Part shown: positions 1-7,612 of the stretch, piece by piece
Layout of the letters: each line of letters starts with the position of its first letter
How positions within the stretch are numbered: the stretch's first letter is position 1
Assembly (NCBI GenBank): GCA_938003985.1
Contig: CALKWZ010000080.1
Span: 1 to 31,060 of the forward strand
Length of the DNA stretch: 31,060 nucleotides
Origin: an uncultured Verrucomicrobiota bacterium
GTDB lineage: Bacteria; Verrucomicrobiota; Kiritimatiellia; CAIQIC01; Lenti-01
Direction of reading: 5' to 3'
Made by a program: the position numbers and the translations under genes
Notes under the pieces: generated by a model
Seen by the model: only the letters and a program-made list of their open reading frames with translations
What the model was told of the DNA's origin: nothing
Database searches by the model: none

Positions 1-1209
1 CCCGTGCGTCCCCGCTTCCTCTCCGTCCTCCAGCCCGTCGCCGTCCGTGTCCGCCTTGGCCGGATTGGTTCCCAGCTCTAATTCCTTGAGGTTGTTCAGG
101 CCGTCGCCGTCTTTGTCGTCGGCCGCACTGTTGCGCAACGGATTCAAGCCGTATTGCGCTTCCCACCCGTCCGGCAGTCCGTCGGCGTCCGTGTCCGCAT
201 TGCGCGGATTCGTGCCGTAGCCCATTTCCTGGAGGTTGGTCATTCCGTCGCCATCGGCATCCTCGGCCGCATCGTTCACGCGGGGATTAAACCCGTGCGT
301 CACTTCCCAGCCGTCCGGCATGCGGTCGCCGTCCGTGTCGGCCTGCACCGGATGGGTGTTGTGCGCGAATTCCTGGGAATTGACCAATTTGTCCCGGTCG
401 GGATCGCCGGACGCGCCATCGCCGCCGCTGCTCGAAAGCGGATTCAATCCCATGTCCGTTTCCCATTTGTCCGGCAAACCGTCGTTGTCCGTATCGCCGA
501 ACCATGGATCCGTTCCGTAGACCGCGACTTCCTCGTAATCGCTCAGCCCGTCGCCGTCGGAATCGGCCACCCGCGGATTCGTGCCCGCGAGATATTCCTG
601 CAAATTGCCGAGACCATCCCCGTCGGCATCGGCGGCCGCATCGTCCCGGACCGGATCGAAGCTTTGATCGATTTCCCAGCGATCGCCCATGCCATCGCCG
701 TCCGTGTCGCCGTCTTCCGGGTCGGTTCCGTAGGCGTATTCCTGCTGGTTGGACAATCCGTCGCCGTCGGCATCCCCGCCGGCGTCCGCCGGATTCAGCG
801 GATCGAAAAGCTGGGGCCGGCGCAACTCATAGACGTCGTCGATCCCGTCGCCGTCGGAATCCAGCGGTTGCAGCACGTTCCGCGAAAACACCCGGTAGAA
901 CTGGCTATGTTGCCGGTCCAGCGCGGCGCGGTCCCGCCAGACCTGCGTGCCTTCCGCCCCCAGCACCAAACCGGTCAGGCCCCAGTCGCTCAAGGTTTCG
1001 GTGGCCCGCACCAAGTGATACTCGGTGGTGAACGAGGGAATTTCGATTCGCAGATTGGAATTGCTTTCCCGCCGGGCGGTAATCAGCAGATCGGCGGCGT
1101 TGCTCCCCGGCCCCGATGCCGTTGCGCATAGACACGCAAACGCCAGCCAAAAGCCCTTCTTCCGGGCAGGCAACCTGTTCCCAGCACAGCTTGGGGATGG
1201 ACGGTGCAT
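1..1209 (-). CDS. Secreted Asp-rich (thrombospondin type 3-like) repeat protein, 3' end cut off by window
   Basis: The frame runs from an ATG at 1209 leftward off the window, so 403 residues are seen and the C-terminus is missing. The N-terminus has a basic stretch (PARKKG) followed by a hydrophobic segment (FWLAFACLCATASG), a plausible signal peptide. From about residue 125 the protein is a chain of calcium-binding-type units of the form DSDGDGLSDYEE or DTDGDGMGDRWE, alternating with GTNPR and GLNP linkers every 20-40 residues. This is the EF-hand-like thrombospondin type 3 pattern that is frequent in large secreted or surface proteins of Kiritimatiellota and Verrucomicrobiota. Such repeats usually act as rigid Ca2+-stabilised spacers, so the functional domain may lie in the missing part. 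No catalytic domain is seen in the visible part. The shorter open frames on the other strand here are shadows caused by the repetitive Asp/Gly codons. Confidence 0.85.
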   Translation of the reverse strand, partial: MHRPSPSCAGNRLPARKKGFWLAFACLCATASGPGSNAADLLITARRESNSNLRIEIPSFTTEYHLVRATETLSDWGLTGLVLGAEGTQVWRDRAALDRQHSQFYRVFSRNVLQPLDSDGDGIDDVYELRRPQLFDPLNPADAGGDADGDGLSNQQEYAYGTDPEDGDTDGDGMGDRWEIDQSFDPVRDDAAADADGDGLGNLQEYLAGTNPRVADSDGDGLSDYEEVAVYGTDPWFGDTDNDGLPDKWETDMGLNPLSSSGGDGASGDPDRDKLVNSQEFAHNTHPVQADTDGDRMPDGWEVTHGFNPRVNDAAEDADGDGMTNLQEMGYGTNPRNADTDADGLPDGWEAQYGLNPLRNSAADDKDGDGLNNLKELELGTNPAKADTDGDGLEDGEEAGTHG

Positions 1210-1403
1210 GTCGATTGGTCTCGAGCTGGATCCAAGCTCTTAACGCTATATAAACAAATTACACTTCTTTCCCGTGGGCATCAAACCCCAATCTGCGGAA
1301 AGGGCGCGGCGCGGCGGAATGCACATCCTCCTGCGCGGCATTTCGATGCAACTTCAGCCGGGCTCCGGAAATCCCCTCCGCCCTCCGGCCGTCGACTGAA
1401 ACG

Positions 1404-1919
1404 CTATCCCAGCGCCGCCAACGCGGCGGCAACGTCGGGCTCATCCATCGTTTCGGATACGAGCTGGACGTGCTGCACGACGTCATGTTCGTCGAGCACG
1501 AGCACCGCGCGCGCCTGCAAGCCCATCCGCGCGTGTTCCACGATCAGCGTGCCGTAGTCCATGCCGAATTCCGGCGCGCGGAACGTCGAGAGAAACTGGC
1601 CGCGGGGCGCCTTCAGGTCGGCGCACAACCGCGCCAGCGCAAAGGGCAGATCGGCCGAAATCGTCAGCACAACCACGTCGGCCCGCGCGGCGAACGCCGC
1701 GATGAATTTTTCGGTCGCCCGCCGGCAAACCGGCGCCTCCAAGGACGGCACGACGTGGAGCACTTTCTTTTTGCCGGCGAAATCCGCCAGCGTCCGGTCG
1801 TTGAAGTCCGGATCGGCCAGCCGGAACGCGGGTGCCGGTTGGCCGACGGCGGGCAACCGGTCGAAGGTCCAAGCCGGTTGGCCGGCGATCGCGATGGGCT
1901 GCGGTTCGAGTTCGCGCAT
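1404..1919 (-). CDS. tpx: Thiol peroxidase (Tpx-like peroxiredoxin) with altered active-site Thr
   Basis: 171 residues, the normal Tpx length. Tpx reduces H2O2 and lipid hydroperoxides using thioredoxin. The active site reads VVPSLEAPVC with the peroxidatic Cys at 65, and the resolving Cys is at 99 in ISADLPFALARLC, the spacing typical of Tpx. The universal peroxiredoxin motif PxxxTxxC is here PSLEAPVC: the Thr that polarises the Cys is Ala (GCG codon). The gene starts at the Met of MRELEPQ, 11 nt after the rsmE stop, so the two are probably cotranscribed. Longer upstream extensions of this frame run through rsmE and are rejected. Peroxiredoxin membership is firm. Tpx subtype is likely from the two Cys positions and the C-terminal RAVLVLDE stretch. 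Confidence 0.85.
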   Translation of the reverse strand: MRELEPQPIAIAGQPAWTFDRLPAVGQPAPAFRLADPDFNDRTLADFAGKKKVLHVVPSLEAPVCRRATEKFIAAFAARADVVVLTISADLPFALARLCADLKAPRGQFLSTFRAPEFGMDYGTLIVEHARMGLQARAVLVLDEHDVVQHVQLVSETMDEPDVAAALAALG

Positions 1920-1930
1920 GCGGAAGCTCG

Positions 1931-2671
1931 CTAGGACATCCAGGCGTATTGCAGCGCCGACAGGACGAACAGCGCCGCGGTCTCGACGCGGAAAACGATG
2001 GGCCCGAACGTGACGGGCTGGACGCCCGCCGTCCGCAAGGCTTCGACTTCGCCCGGACTGAAATCGCCTTCCGGTCCGATGAAGGCCGCGACCTGCGGAC
2101 ACGCTTCGCGCCGCAAGCGGGCGAACAACTCCGGCAGCGGCACGGCGCCCTCCTGCAGCGCGCCGAAACAAGCCGCCCCGGAAACGCCGCGCAACGCCGC
2201 CAGCGCCTCCGGCAGCGGCCGCGGCGGCGCGATTTCCGGCAGCCACGGATTGCCGCTTTGCTTGCAGGCGGCCAGCGCGATGGCCTGCCAGCGCGCCGCT
2301 TTCCGTTCCGCTTCTTCCGCGCGGATCCGCACCACGGCGCGTTCGGTCTGCAGCGGCCAGATCGCATGCACGCCCAGCTCGACCGCCTTCTGGATCAGCC
2401 AATCCATTTTCTGCTCGCGCACCAGCGCCTGCGCCAGGATCCGCCGCGGCGCGAACGGATCTTTCCGCGCCTGCGCCAGGATGCGGATCGCCGTGCGCTT
2501 CTTGTGCGGCGCAACCACCTCCGCCGCGCCCGTGCGCCCCGCGCCGTCGAGGATCTCGATGCGTTCTCCCGCCGGCGCGCGCAGCACGCCGGCCAGATGC
2601 TTCGATTCGACCTCGTCCAGTTCGGCCCGTTCGCCGTCCCAGCGGTCGGGCGGCAGATAACAGCGGATCAT
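1931..2671 (-). CDS. rsmE: 16S rRNA (uracil1498-N3)-methyltransferase RsmE
   Basis: 246 residues. RsmE methylates U1498 of 16S rRNA with S-adenosylmethionine through a SPOUT trefoil-knot fold. The N-terminal PUA-like part starts MIRCYLPP and contains HLAGVLRAPAGERIEI. The knot motifs are GPEGDFSPGEVEAL (199-212) and FRVETAALFVLSALQYAW near the end, where most family members have LRTETA. The start at 2671 is preceded by a purine-rich GGAAGGGAAAG stretch and removes a 36-residue upstream extension that would be translated from a terminator. It lies directly upstream of tpx with an 11-nt gap. Confidence 0.93.
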   Translation of the reverse strand: MIRCYLPPDRWDGERAELDEVESKHLAGVLRAPAGERIEILDGAGRTGAAEVVAPHKKRTAIRILAQARKDPFAPRRILAQALVREQKMDWLIQKAVELGVHAIWPLQTERAVVRIRAEEAERKAARWQAIALAACKQSGNPWLPEIAPPRPLPEALAALRGVSGAACFGALQEGAVPLPELFARLRREACPQVAAFIGPEGDFSPGEVEALRTAGVQPVTFGPIVFRVETAALFVLSALQYAWMS

Positions 2672-2682
2672 GATCGGACTTT

Positions 2683-2726
2683 CCCTTCCAAAAACAAAGG
2701 CACGTTCGCGACCGCGAACGCGCCTT
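2683..2726 (-). terminator. Rho-independent terminator of the outer-membrane protein gene
   Basis: On the minus strand a stem formed by 2726-2713 and 2710-2697 (AAGGC, one mismatch, then CGTTCGCG pairing with CGCGAACG) is followed by TTTGTTTTTGG. It lies just after the outer-membrane protein stop at 2748. The T-run ends about a dozen bases from the rsmE start, so the terminator and the rsmE ribosome-binding region almost touch. Confidence 0.8.
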
Positions 2727-2747
2727 GGCCAACCGGTCTGCCGCGGC

Positions 2748-3389
2748 CTAGAACAGGAACTTCGCGCCGAGGCGGGCATAGCCCCCGCCGAACGTCACGT
2801 CGCGCACGGTCTTGCCGTCGAACGTCGTGTCTTCGTTCACCACGTCGATCTGGTAGCCGAGCCCGCCGGTCAGATAGACGTTTTCGGAGACCATGTACTC
2901 GTATTCCGCGCCGAGGGTCCACAGCAAGGCGCCGCCGATGTCCGCGTCCTGGCGTTTCTTCCGGTTGTCGCCGTCGTTGTAGGCGTCGACGCTGGACTCC
3001 ACGAAAGCATACTGCAATCCCGTCTCGAAAATGATGTTCCAGCTGTCCCAATCGACCAGATTGAAGAAGAGCGAGGCGCCGAAGGGAATCACCAGCGCTT
3101 CGCCGTCGTAGTCGGACACGTACTTGATCTTGAACGCGTTGGACGCATCGTCCACCTGCCATTGGGAAACGCCGAGGTTGACGCCCACGCCCCACGGAAA
3201 ATTGAACCACTCGCGGTAGCTGACCTGCGCGCCGAGACCGAGCTCGAACAGATCGCAATCGGCGTGGTCGGGCAGGAAGGCCAAACCGGAAACGGCCAGT
3301 TCGCCCGGATCCTCGCTGAACATACCGCCGAACGCCGCGCCGCCGCTCAACAACGCCGCACATGCCAACACCATCGCTTTTTTCATCAT
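2748..3389 (-). CDS. Small outer-membrane beta-barrel protein
   Basis: 213 residues. A signal peptide is clear (MMKKAMVLACAALLSGGAAFG). The mature part alternates polar and aromatic residues in strand-like stretches (YREWFNFPWGVGVNLGVS, NIIFETGLQYAFV, EYEYMVSENVYLTGGLGY) and ends ARLGAKFLF. A C-terminal Phe is the usual signal for BAM-dependent insertion of outer-membrane barrels. This resembles the OmpA-like or OmpW-like 8-stranded barrels, but no family can be named. A GGGAG ribosome-binding site (complement of 3397-3401) sits 7 nt before the first of two consecutive ATGs, so 3389 is preferred, with 3386 possible. The gene is monocistronic, with its own promoter and terminator. Confidence 0.8.
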   Translation of the reverse strand: MMKKAMVLACAALLSGGAAFGGMFSEDPGELAVSGLAFLPDHADCDLFELGLGAQVSYREWFNFPWGVGVNLGVSQWQVDDASNAFKIKYVSDYDGEALVIPFGASLFFNLVDWDSWNIIFETGLQYAFVESSVDAYNDGDNRKKRQDADIGGALLWTLGAEYEYMVSENVYLTGGLGYQIDVVNEDTTFDGKTVRDVTFGGGYARLGAKFLF

Positions 3390-3425
3390 GGAATATCTCC
3401 CGTTGGTTAAATTCAGGTTGCGGCG

Positions 3426-3455
3426 AATCTACCCCAACCGCGCGGGACTTGTAAA
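3426..3455 (-). promoter_or_regulatory. Predicted sigma70-type promoter of the outer-membrane protein gene
   Basis: On the minus strand TTTACA (3455-3450) and TAGATT (3431-3426) are separated by 18 bp, about 36 bp before the start codon. The same TTTACAA-type -35 is seen again at 21865-21870. Confidence 0.5.
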
Positions 3456-3503
3456 GCGCCGGACACGGATTTCAGCGGCGGGCGCGGCCTTCACGCCCGG
3501 CGG

Positions 3504-4931
3504 CTACAGGCCGGTGTCGAACCGCACGGTCTGGCCCGCCTCGATGGCAACGCCTTCGCCCACCGGCAGATCCTCGTCCATGTCGTAGACCTTCAGAATC
3601 AGGTCGTAGGTTCCCGGCCGCGCGATGAACGGCCGCCAGAGCGGTTCGTCGTTGTCCATCCCGCGCCGCACGGCCAGCCAAGGCTCGACGCCCCCGGCCG
3701 GCACCAGATCCCAGCCCCGCACCCGGGTGCCTTCGGGCCGGGCGATCTGGATGCCGGCATCCAGCGTGAGCACCGCCTCCCGGCCCGCCGCCACCGCCAG
3801 GCCTTCCGCGACGACAGCGGGCTTTTCGCAGCGCCGATACAACAGCGCCACGTCGTACGAGCCCGGCAACAGCGGCTTGGGCTTGAAGAGATAGTAGTCG
3901 TTGTCGTGCCGCAGCAGGCGCAGCGCTTCGCGGCCCGTGCCGCGCGCCGAAATCACGACCGCCTCCACCGGCGCCGCCTTGAGCTCTTCCGCAACGTTGA
4001 ACGCCAGCGCGCCCAGCGCGATCTCGGTCGTCGCGCCTTTCGCCACGGCGAAATCGCCGGCCGGCATTTCGGTCGGCGGCTGGTAGTTGGGATTGGCGAA
4101 CAGCAGCGTCAGCGCGTAATCGCCCGCCATCAGCGGATGCGTCGAATCCGCCGCCGGCAGTTCGCCTTCCTTCACGACCTTGTCGCTGATCTTGCGGACG
4201 ATGCGGAAGCCGGCCAGGCTTGGCAGGGCTCCGTCCGGCAGGACGATGCGCACCTTCCCCAGCCCCGTTGCCTGCGTCACCACCTGCGTCTTCGCCTGCT
4301 CCACCTTCTGCGCGATTTCCGCGTTCACTTCCTGCAGCGCCGCCAGCAGCCCGGCCGCGTCCGCCGCGCCGAAATATTGCCCGCCGCCCGCCTGCGCGAT
4401 GCATTCCAGCTGGGCCTGGTCCGCTTCCGTCACGGCGAAGCCCACCACGTGCATGACGAATTTCACGCCGGCGGCCTTCAGGGCCCGCACCGTCGCGCAC
4501 GGATCGCCGCCGCAGGTCTCCTGGCCGTCGCTGACGAGCACGATCGTGGTTTCCGCGTCGCGCCCTTTCAGCAGGTCGGCCACTTGCGTCACCGCCGCCG
4601 AGATGGGCGTCATGCCCACCGGCTGCATCGCGGCAATGCGCGCCAACACGGCGGCGCGATCTTCGTTGCCGGGCGGGACGAGGATTTCGATGTCCGCGCA
4701 ATCGTCCGGCCGGCGGTGGCCGTAGGCGGCCAGGCCGAGCTTTACTTCCGGCGCGAGGGCCGGCACGGCCTGGGCCAGCACCGCCTGGGCGGCCGCCATC
4801 TTGGTGTCGGCGCCGGCCGTCCCCGACATGCTGCCCGACGCGTCCAGAACGAACATCGCCTCCGGCATCGTCGCCGCGAGCGCGCCCAGGGGAATGAACA
4901 GGGCAACCAGCCAGATCTTCAGTGCCTTCAT
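3504..4931 (-). CDS. Secreted von Willebrand factor A (VWA) domain protein
   Basis: 475 residues. The signal peptide is MKALKIWLVALFIPLGALA. The VWA domain occupies roughly residues 24-210 and has an intact metal-ion-dependent adhesion site: DASGS (Asp30, Ser32, Ser34), Thr108 in GMTPIS, and Asp135 in VLVSDGQETC. Paired cysteines around DDCADI and ETCGGDPC suggest disulfides in the periplasm. The remaining 260 residues are beta-rich repeats of unknown type (ADSTHPLMAGDYALTL, LLPGSYDVALLYRRC, RPGTYDLILKVYDMDED), resembling carboxypeptidase-regulatory-like or PEGA-like modules. A GAGGAG ribosome-binding site lies 7 nt upstream of ATG 4931. It is transcribed divergently from the arsR1 operon. 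The partner bound by the VWA domain is unknown. Confidence 0.87.
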   Translation of the reverse strand: MKALKIWLVALFIPLGALAATMPEAMFVLDASGSMSGTAGADTKMAAAQAVLAQAVPALAPEVKLGLAAYGHRRPDDCADIEILVPPGNEDRAAVLARIAAMQPVGMTPISAAVTQVADLLKGRDAETTIVLVSDGQETCGGDPCATVRALKAAGVKFVMHVVGFAVTEADQAQLECIAQAGGGQYFGAADAAGLLAALQEVNAEIAQKVEQAKTQVVTQATGLGKVRIVLPDGALPSLAGFRIVRKISDKVVKEGELPAADSTHPLMAGDYALTLLFANPNYQPPTEMPAGDFAVAKGATTEIALGALAFNVAEELKAAPVEAVVISARGTGREALRLLRHDNDYYLFKPKPLLPGSYDVALLYRRCEKPAVVAEGLAVAAGREAVLTLDAGIQIARPEGTRVRGWDLVPAGGVEPWLAVRRGMDNDEPLWRPFIARPGTYDLILKVYDMDEDLPVGEGVAIEAGQTVRFDTGL

Positions 4932-5029
4932 GTCGCTGCTCCTCGGTAGCCCGGCGCCGCGCCCTCCTGCGCGCGCTGGGCCATCCCCATGTTGCCAAAG
5001 TTCCGCCGCAAATCAACCGCGAACCCCGC

Positions 5030-5059
5030 TTGACATATATACACATATGTGTATATGTA
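5030..5059 (+). promoter_or_regulatory. arsR1 promoter, predicted to give a leaderless mRNA
   Basis: TTGACA at 5030-5035 is followed by TATATG (5052-5057, 16-bp spacer) or TATGTA (5054-5059, 18-bp spacer). Transcription should start at about 5064-5066, which is the A of the arsR1 ATG at 5066. No ribosome-binding site precedes that ATG. Confidence 0.65.
5037..5056 (+). promoter_or_regulatory. 20-bp perfect palindrome, probable ArsR1 operator
   Basis: ATATACACATATGTGTATAT is a perfect palindrome centred between 5046 and 5047. It fills the space between the -35 and -10 hexamers. Position, AT-richness and dyad symmetry match operators of ArsR/SmtB repressors, which block RNA polymerase until the metal(loid) is bound. 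Confidence 0.75.
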
Positions 5060-5065
5060 TACGGC

Positions 5066-5374
5066 ATGAATACCGCCCAAGCCAAGGCCCGCGCCGATCT
5101 CCTGAAAGCCCTCGCCCATCCCACCCGCGTCCTCATGCTGGACGCGCTGGGCCACGGCGATTGCTGCGTCAACGACCTCCGCAACCTCGCTGCGACGAGC
5201 CAGCCGACCATTTCCCGCCATTTGGAGAAACTCAAGAAAGTCGGGATCGTCACCGAGCGGCGCGCCGGCAAGCGGGTCATCCACCACCTCGCCTGCCCCT
5301 GCATGCTGCAAGCCCTGGGGTGCACCGTCGAAGCGCTGAAATCCGTCAAGCAGCGCCAAGCCAGCACCATTTAA
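5066..5374 (+). CDS. arsR: ArsR/SmtB-family metalloid-responsive repressor (first copy)
   Basis: 102 residues, winged-helix ArsR family. ALAHPTRVLMLDAL and the recognition helix region SQPTISRHLEKLKKVGIV are typical. The usual ELCVCDL sensor motif in helix 3 is replaced by GDCCVNDL (Cys33, Cys34), and three more cysteines lie near the C-terminus in ACPCMLQALGC (77, 79, 86). A thiolate site combining these is likely, for trivalent arsenic or another soft metal. The start at ATG 5066 is chosen because the predicted transcript begins there. An in-frame upstream extension to 4922 would run through the palindrome and is rejected. It heads the permease/thioredoxin/arsGF operon, with 9 nt to the next gene. 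Confidence 0.9.
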   Translation: MNTAQAKARADLLKALAHPTRVLMLDALGHGDCCVNDLRNLAATSQPTISRHLEKLKKVGIVTERRAGKRVIHHLACPCMLQALGCTVEALKSVKQRQASTI

Positions 5375-5383
5375 GGAACCGAC

Positions 5384-6760
5384 ATGAACAAAGAGATCAA
5401 AATCCTCCTTGGACTCGTCGCCGCCTTCCTCGGCCTCTACTTCCTGCCGATGGAGCATCTCCGCTTCCAAGGCGCCATCCTCGAGGCCCTGCATCTCGCC
5501 AAGTGGTACGCGCGCGAACACGTCCTGCTCTGCCTCGTGCCGGCGTTTTTCATCGCGGGCGCCATCGGCGTCTTCGTCAGCCAGAACGCGGTGATGAAGT
5601 ATTTCGGCCCCAAGGCGTCGAAGTGGCTGTCCTATTCGGTGGCGTCGGTCTCGGGCACGATCCTGGCGGTCTGCTCGTGCACCGTCCTGCCGCTCTTTGG
5701 CGGCATCTACTTCCGCGGCGCGGGCCTCGGACCGGCCGTCGCCTTCCTGTATTCCGGCCCCGCCATCAACGTGCTGGCCATCGTGCTGACCGCCCGCGTG
5801 CTGGGCATCGAACTGGGCATCGCCCGCGCCGTCGGCGCGATTTCCTTCAGCGTGGTCATCGGCCTGCTGATGCACCTGATCTTTCTCAAGGAAGAACGCG
5901 CCAAGGCGGCAACCCCCCGGGACGTGTTCCTCGGTGACGACGACGGAACAACGCGCCCGCTCTGGCAAGTTGCGCTTTATTTCCTCGCCATGGTCGGCAT
6001 CCTCGTCTTCGCCAATTGGGCGCGGCCGCAGGAAACTTCGGGGATCTGGTTCGCGATTTTCAAGGCCAAGTGGATGCTCACCGCGCTTTTTGCCGCGCTG
6101 CTGGGAACCAGCCTGTGGCGATTTTTCAAGGTGAAGCTCGGTTTCATTCTTTTGGCCGCGCTCCCCGCGCTCGCGCTGGCCACGTTCCTCCCTCAGTATC
6201 CCGTTGCGGCGTTCGCGGCCGGTTCGGCCGGTCTTGCGGCCTTGACCTTCTTCGGCGGCGCCGAACTCAAGGACTGGCGCGACCAGTCGTGGGGGTTCGC
6301 CAAGCAGATTCTCCCGCTCCTGTTCATGGGCGTGCTCGCGGCCGGATTCTTCCTCGGCAGCCCCGACGGCGTGGATGCCGGCCTCATTCCCAACCGCTGG
6401 ATCCAAGCCTTGGTCGGCGACTCGCCGCAGGCTTTGCTCTCCATTCTCGGCCGCGATGGTTCGGCCCCCGGCTGGCTGACGACGATCTGGCCGCTCTGGA
6501 CCAACTTGTTTGCCGCCGTCGCCGGCGCGCTGATGTACTTCGCCACGCTGACGGAAGTCCCCATCCTGCGCGGCCTGCTGGACAGCGGCATGGGCCAAGG
6601 CCCCGCCCTCGCCCTCCTGCTCGCCGGCCCCGCCCTCTCCCTGCCCAACATGCTCGTCATCAACTCCATCCTCGGCCCGAAGAAAACGCTGACGTTCGTC
6701 GGTCTGGTCGTCGCCATGGCGACGGTTTCCGGCATGGTTTTCGGAATCGTCGTTCGCTGA
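5384..6760 (+). CDS. ArsP/YraQ-type permease (COG0701 family), probable organoarsenical or metal efflux
   Basis: 458 residues, largely hydrophobic, about 10 predicted membrane segments. The hallmark is a Cys-containing turn SCTVLPLFGGIYFRGAG followed by AFLYSGPAINVLAIV in the first half, with a matching half-repeat TEVPILRGLLDSGMGQGPALALLLAGPALSLPNMLV near the end. This two-fold repeat is typical of the ArsP_1 (DUF318) permease family, whose studied members export methylarsenite and roxarsone-type trivalent organoarsenicals. Other members are linked to Cu/Zn. Ribosome-binding sequence AAGGAACC precedes ATG 5384. The arsR1 gene upstream and thioredoxins downstream make metal(loid) efflux likely. 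The exact substrate is an inference. Confidence 0.82.
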   Translation: MNKEIKILLGLVAAFLGLYFLPMEHLRFQGAILEALHLAKWYAREHVLLCLVPAFFIAGAIGVFVSQNAVMKYFGPKASKWLSYSVASVSGTILAVCSCTVLPLFGGIYFRGAGLGPAVAFLYSGPAINVLAIVLTARVLGIELGIARAVGAISFSVVIGLLMHLIFLKEERAKAATPRDVFLGDDDGTTRPLWQVALYFLAMVGILVFANWARPQETSGIWFAIFKAKWMLTALFAALLGTSLWRFFKVKLGFILLAALPALALATFLPQYPVAAFAAGSAGLAALTFFGGAELKDWRDQSWGFAKQILPLLFMGVLAAGFFLGSPDGVDAGLIPNRWIQALVGDSPQALLSILGRDGSAPGWLTTIWPLWTNLFAAVAGALMYFATLTEVPILRGLLDSGMGQGPALALLLAGPALSLPNMLVINSILGPKKTLTFVGLVVAMATVSGMVFGIVVR

Positions 6761-6774
6761 ATCGAAAGGAACCC

Positions 6775-7008
6775 ATGAAAAAAATCCAAATCCTCGGCAC
6801 CGGTTGCCCGAAGTGCAAATTGCTGTTCGCCAACGCCGAAGCCGCCGTGAAATCCGCCGGCATCGAAGCGCAACTTGAGAAGGTGGACAAAATCGCCGAC
6901 ATCATGAAATTCGGCGTGATGTCCACCCCCGCCCTCGTCGTGGACGGCGCCGTCAAAAGCGTCGGCAAGGTCCTGAGCCCGGAAGACGTCCGGAAGCATC
7001 TGGCCTAG
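6775..7008 (+). CDS. Small thioredoxin-like redox protein (candidate ArsE)
   Basis: 77 residues. The sequence starts MKKIQILGTGCPKC, with a CPKC redox pair (Cys11, Cys14), and contains the cis-Pro motif VMSTPALVVDG. This is the Thioredoxin_3 type often called redox-active disulfide protein 2. AAAGGA sits 6 nt before the ATG, and the gene lies 14 nt after the permease. In organoarsenical clusters of the arsEFG type a small thioredoxin-like protein accompanies ArsF and ArsG, so this is the candidate for ArsE. That assignment rests on context, not on a diagnostic residue. Confidence 0.85.
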   Translation: MKKIQILGTGCPKCKLLFANAEAAVKSAGIEAQLEKVDKIADIMKFGVMSTPALVVDGAVKSVGKVLSPEDVRKHLA

Positions 7009-7015
7009 GACGGAA

Positions 7016-7612
7016 ATGACCAACGGCCTGGGCATTCCCCTCGCCCCCTGTTGCCCCGAAAATGGCGGCGGAAATCTGATGCCGTTGTTGCTCGTCATCG
7101 TCGTTCTGCTGGCCGGACAGATCGTCCTCCGCGCATTCAAGAGTCGGAAAGGGAACCCCGAAATGGATAATTTCAAGAATCTAGCCATCGTGGCCGCCGT
7201 GGTCGTGGCCGCGGGCCTCGTCTTCGCGCTCAAGCACAACCAAGCTCGATCTTCCGAATCCGCTTCCGCGGCCGCCGCCGCGGGCGGGCCGGCATCGGCG
7301 GAAGCGACGACCGCCGCCTTGCCCCGGCTCGTCGATCTGGGCGCGGACAAGTGCATCCCCTGCAAACAAATGGCGCCCATCCTGGAAGACCTGAAAACCA
7401 CCTATGCCGGCCAGCTCGAGGTGGAATTCATCGACGTCTGGAAAAATCCGGACGCCGGCGGCCAATACGGCATCCGCGTCATTCCCACGCAGATCTTCTT
7501 CGACGCCCAAGGCAAAGAGCTGTTCCGCCACGAAGGTTTTTTTGGCAAGGACGACATGCTCGCGAAATGGAAGGAATTGGGCGTGGACCTGCAGCCGAAG
7601 GCCGCCCCATGA
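7016..7612 (+). CDS. Membrane-anchored periplasmic thioredoxin
   Basis: 198 residues from ATG 7016, which has AGGA 5 nt upstream. Two hydrophobic segments (residues 22-40 and 55-71) are followed by an Ala/Ser-rich linker and a thioredoxin domain with the pair CIPC (Cys113, Cys116) and the cis-Pro motif RVIPTQIFF. An internal ATG at 7163 also has a good site (AAAGGG) and would leave only the second segment as an anchor or signal. Related proteins usually begin like that, so the first 49 residues may be a separate small membrane peptide or an extension. It would face the periplasm and receive electrons from the CcdA-like protein encoded next. Its stop overlaps the arsG start (ATGA). Confidence 0.82.
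   Translation: MTNGLGIPLAPCCPENGGGNLMPLLLVIVVLLAGQIVLRAFKSRKGNPEMDNFKNLAIVAAVVVAAGLVFALKHNQARSSESASAAAAAGGPASAEATTAALPRLVDLGADKCIPCKQMAPILEDLKTTYAGQLEVEFIDVWKNPDAGGQYGIRVIPTQIFFDAQGKELFRHEGFFGKDDMLAKWKELGVDLQPKAAP

Noticed and set aside
1210..1403. Gene between the Asp-repeat protein and tpx
   Set aside because: Only short frames without a ribosome-binding site; the segment looks like a promoter and 3' end region.
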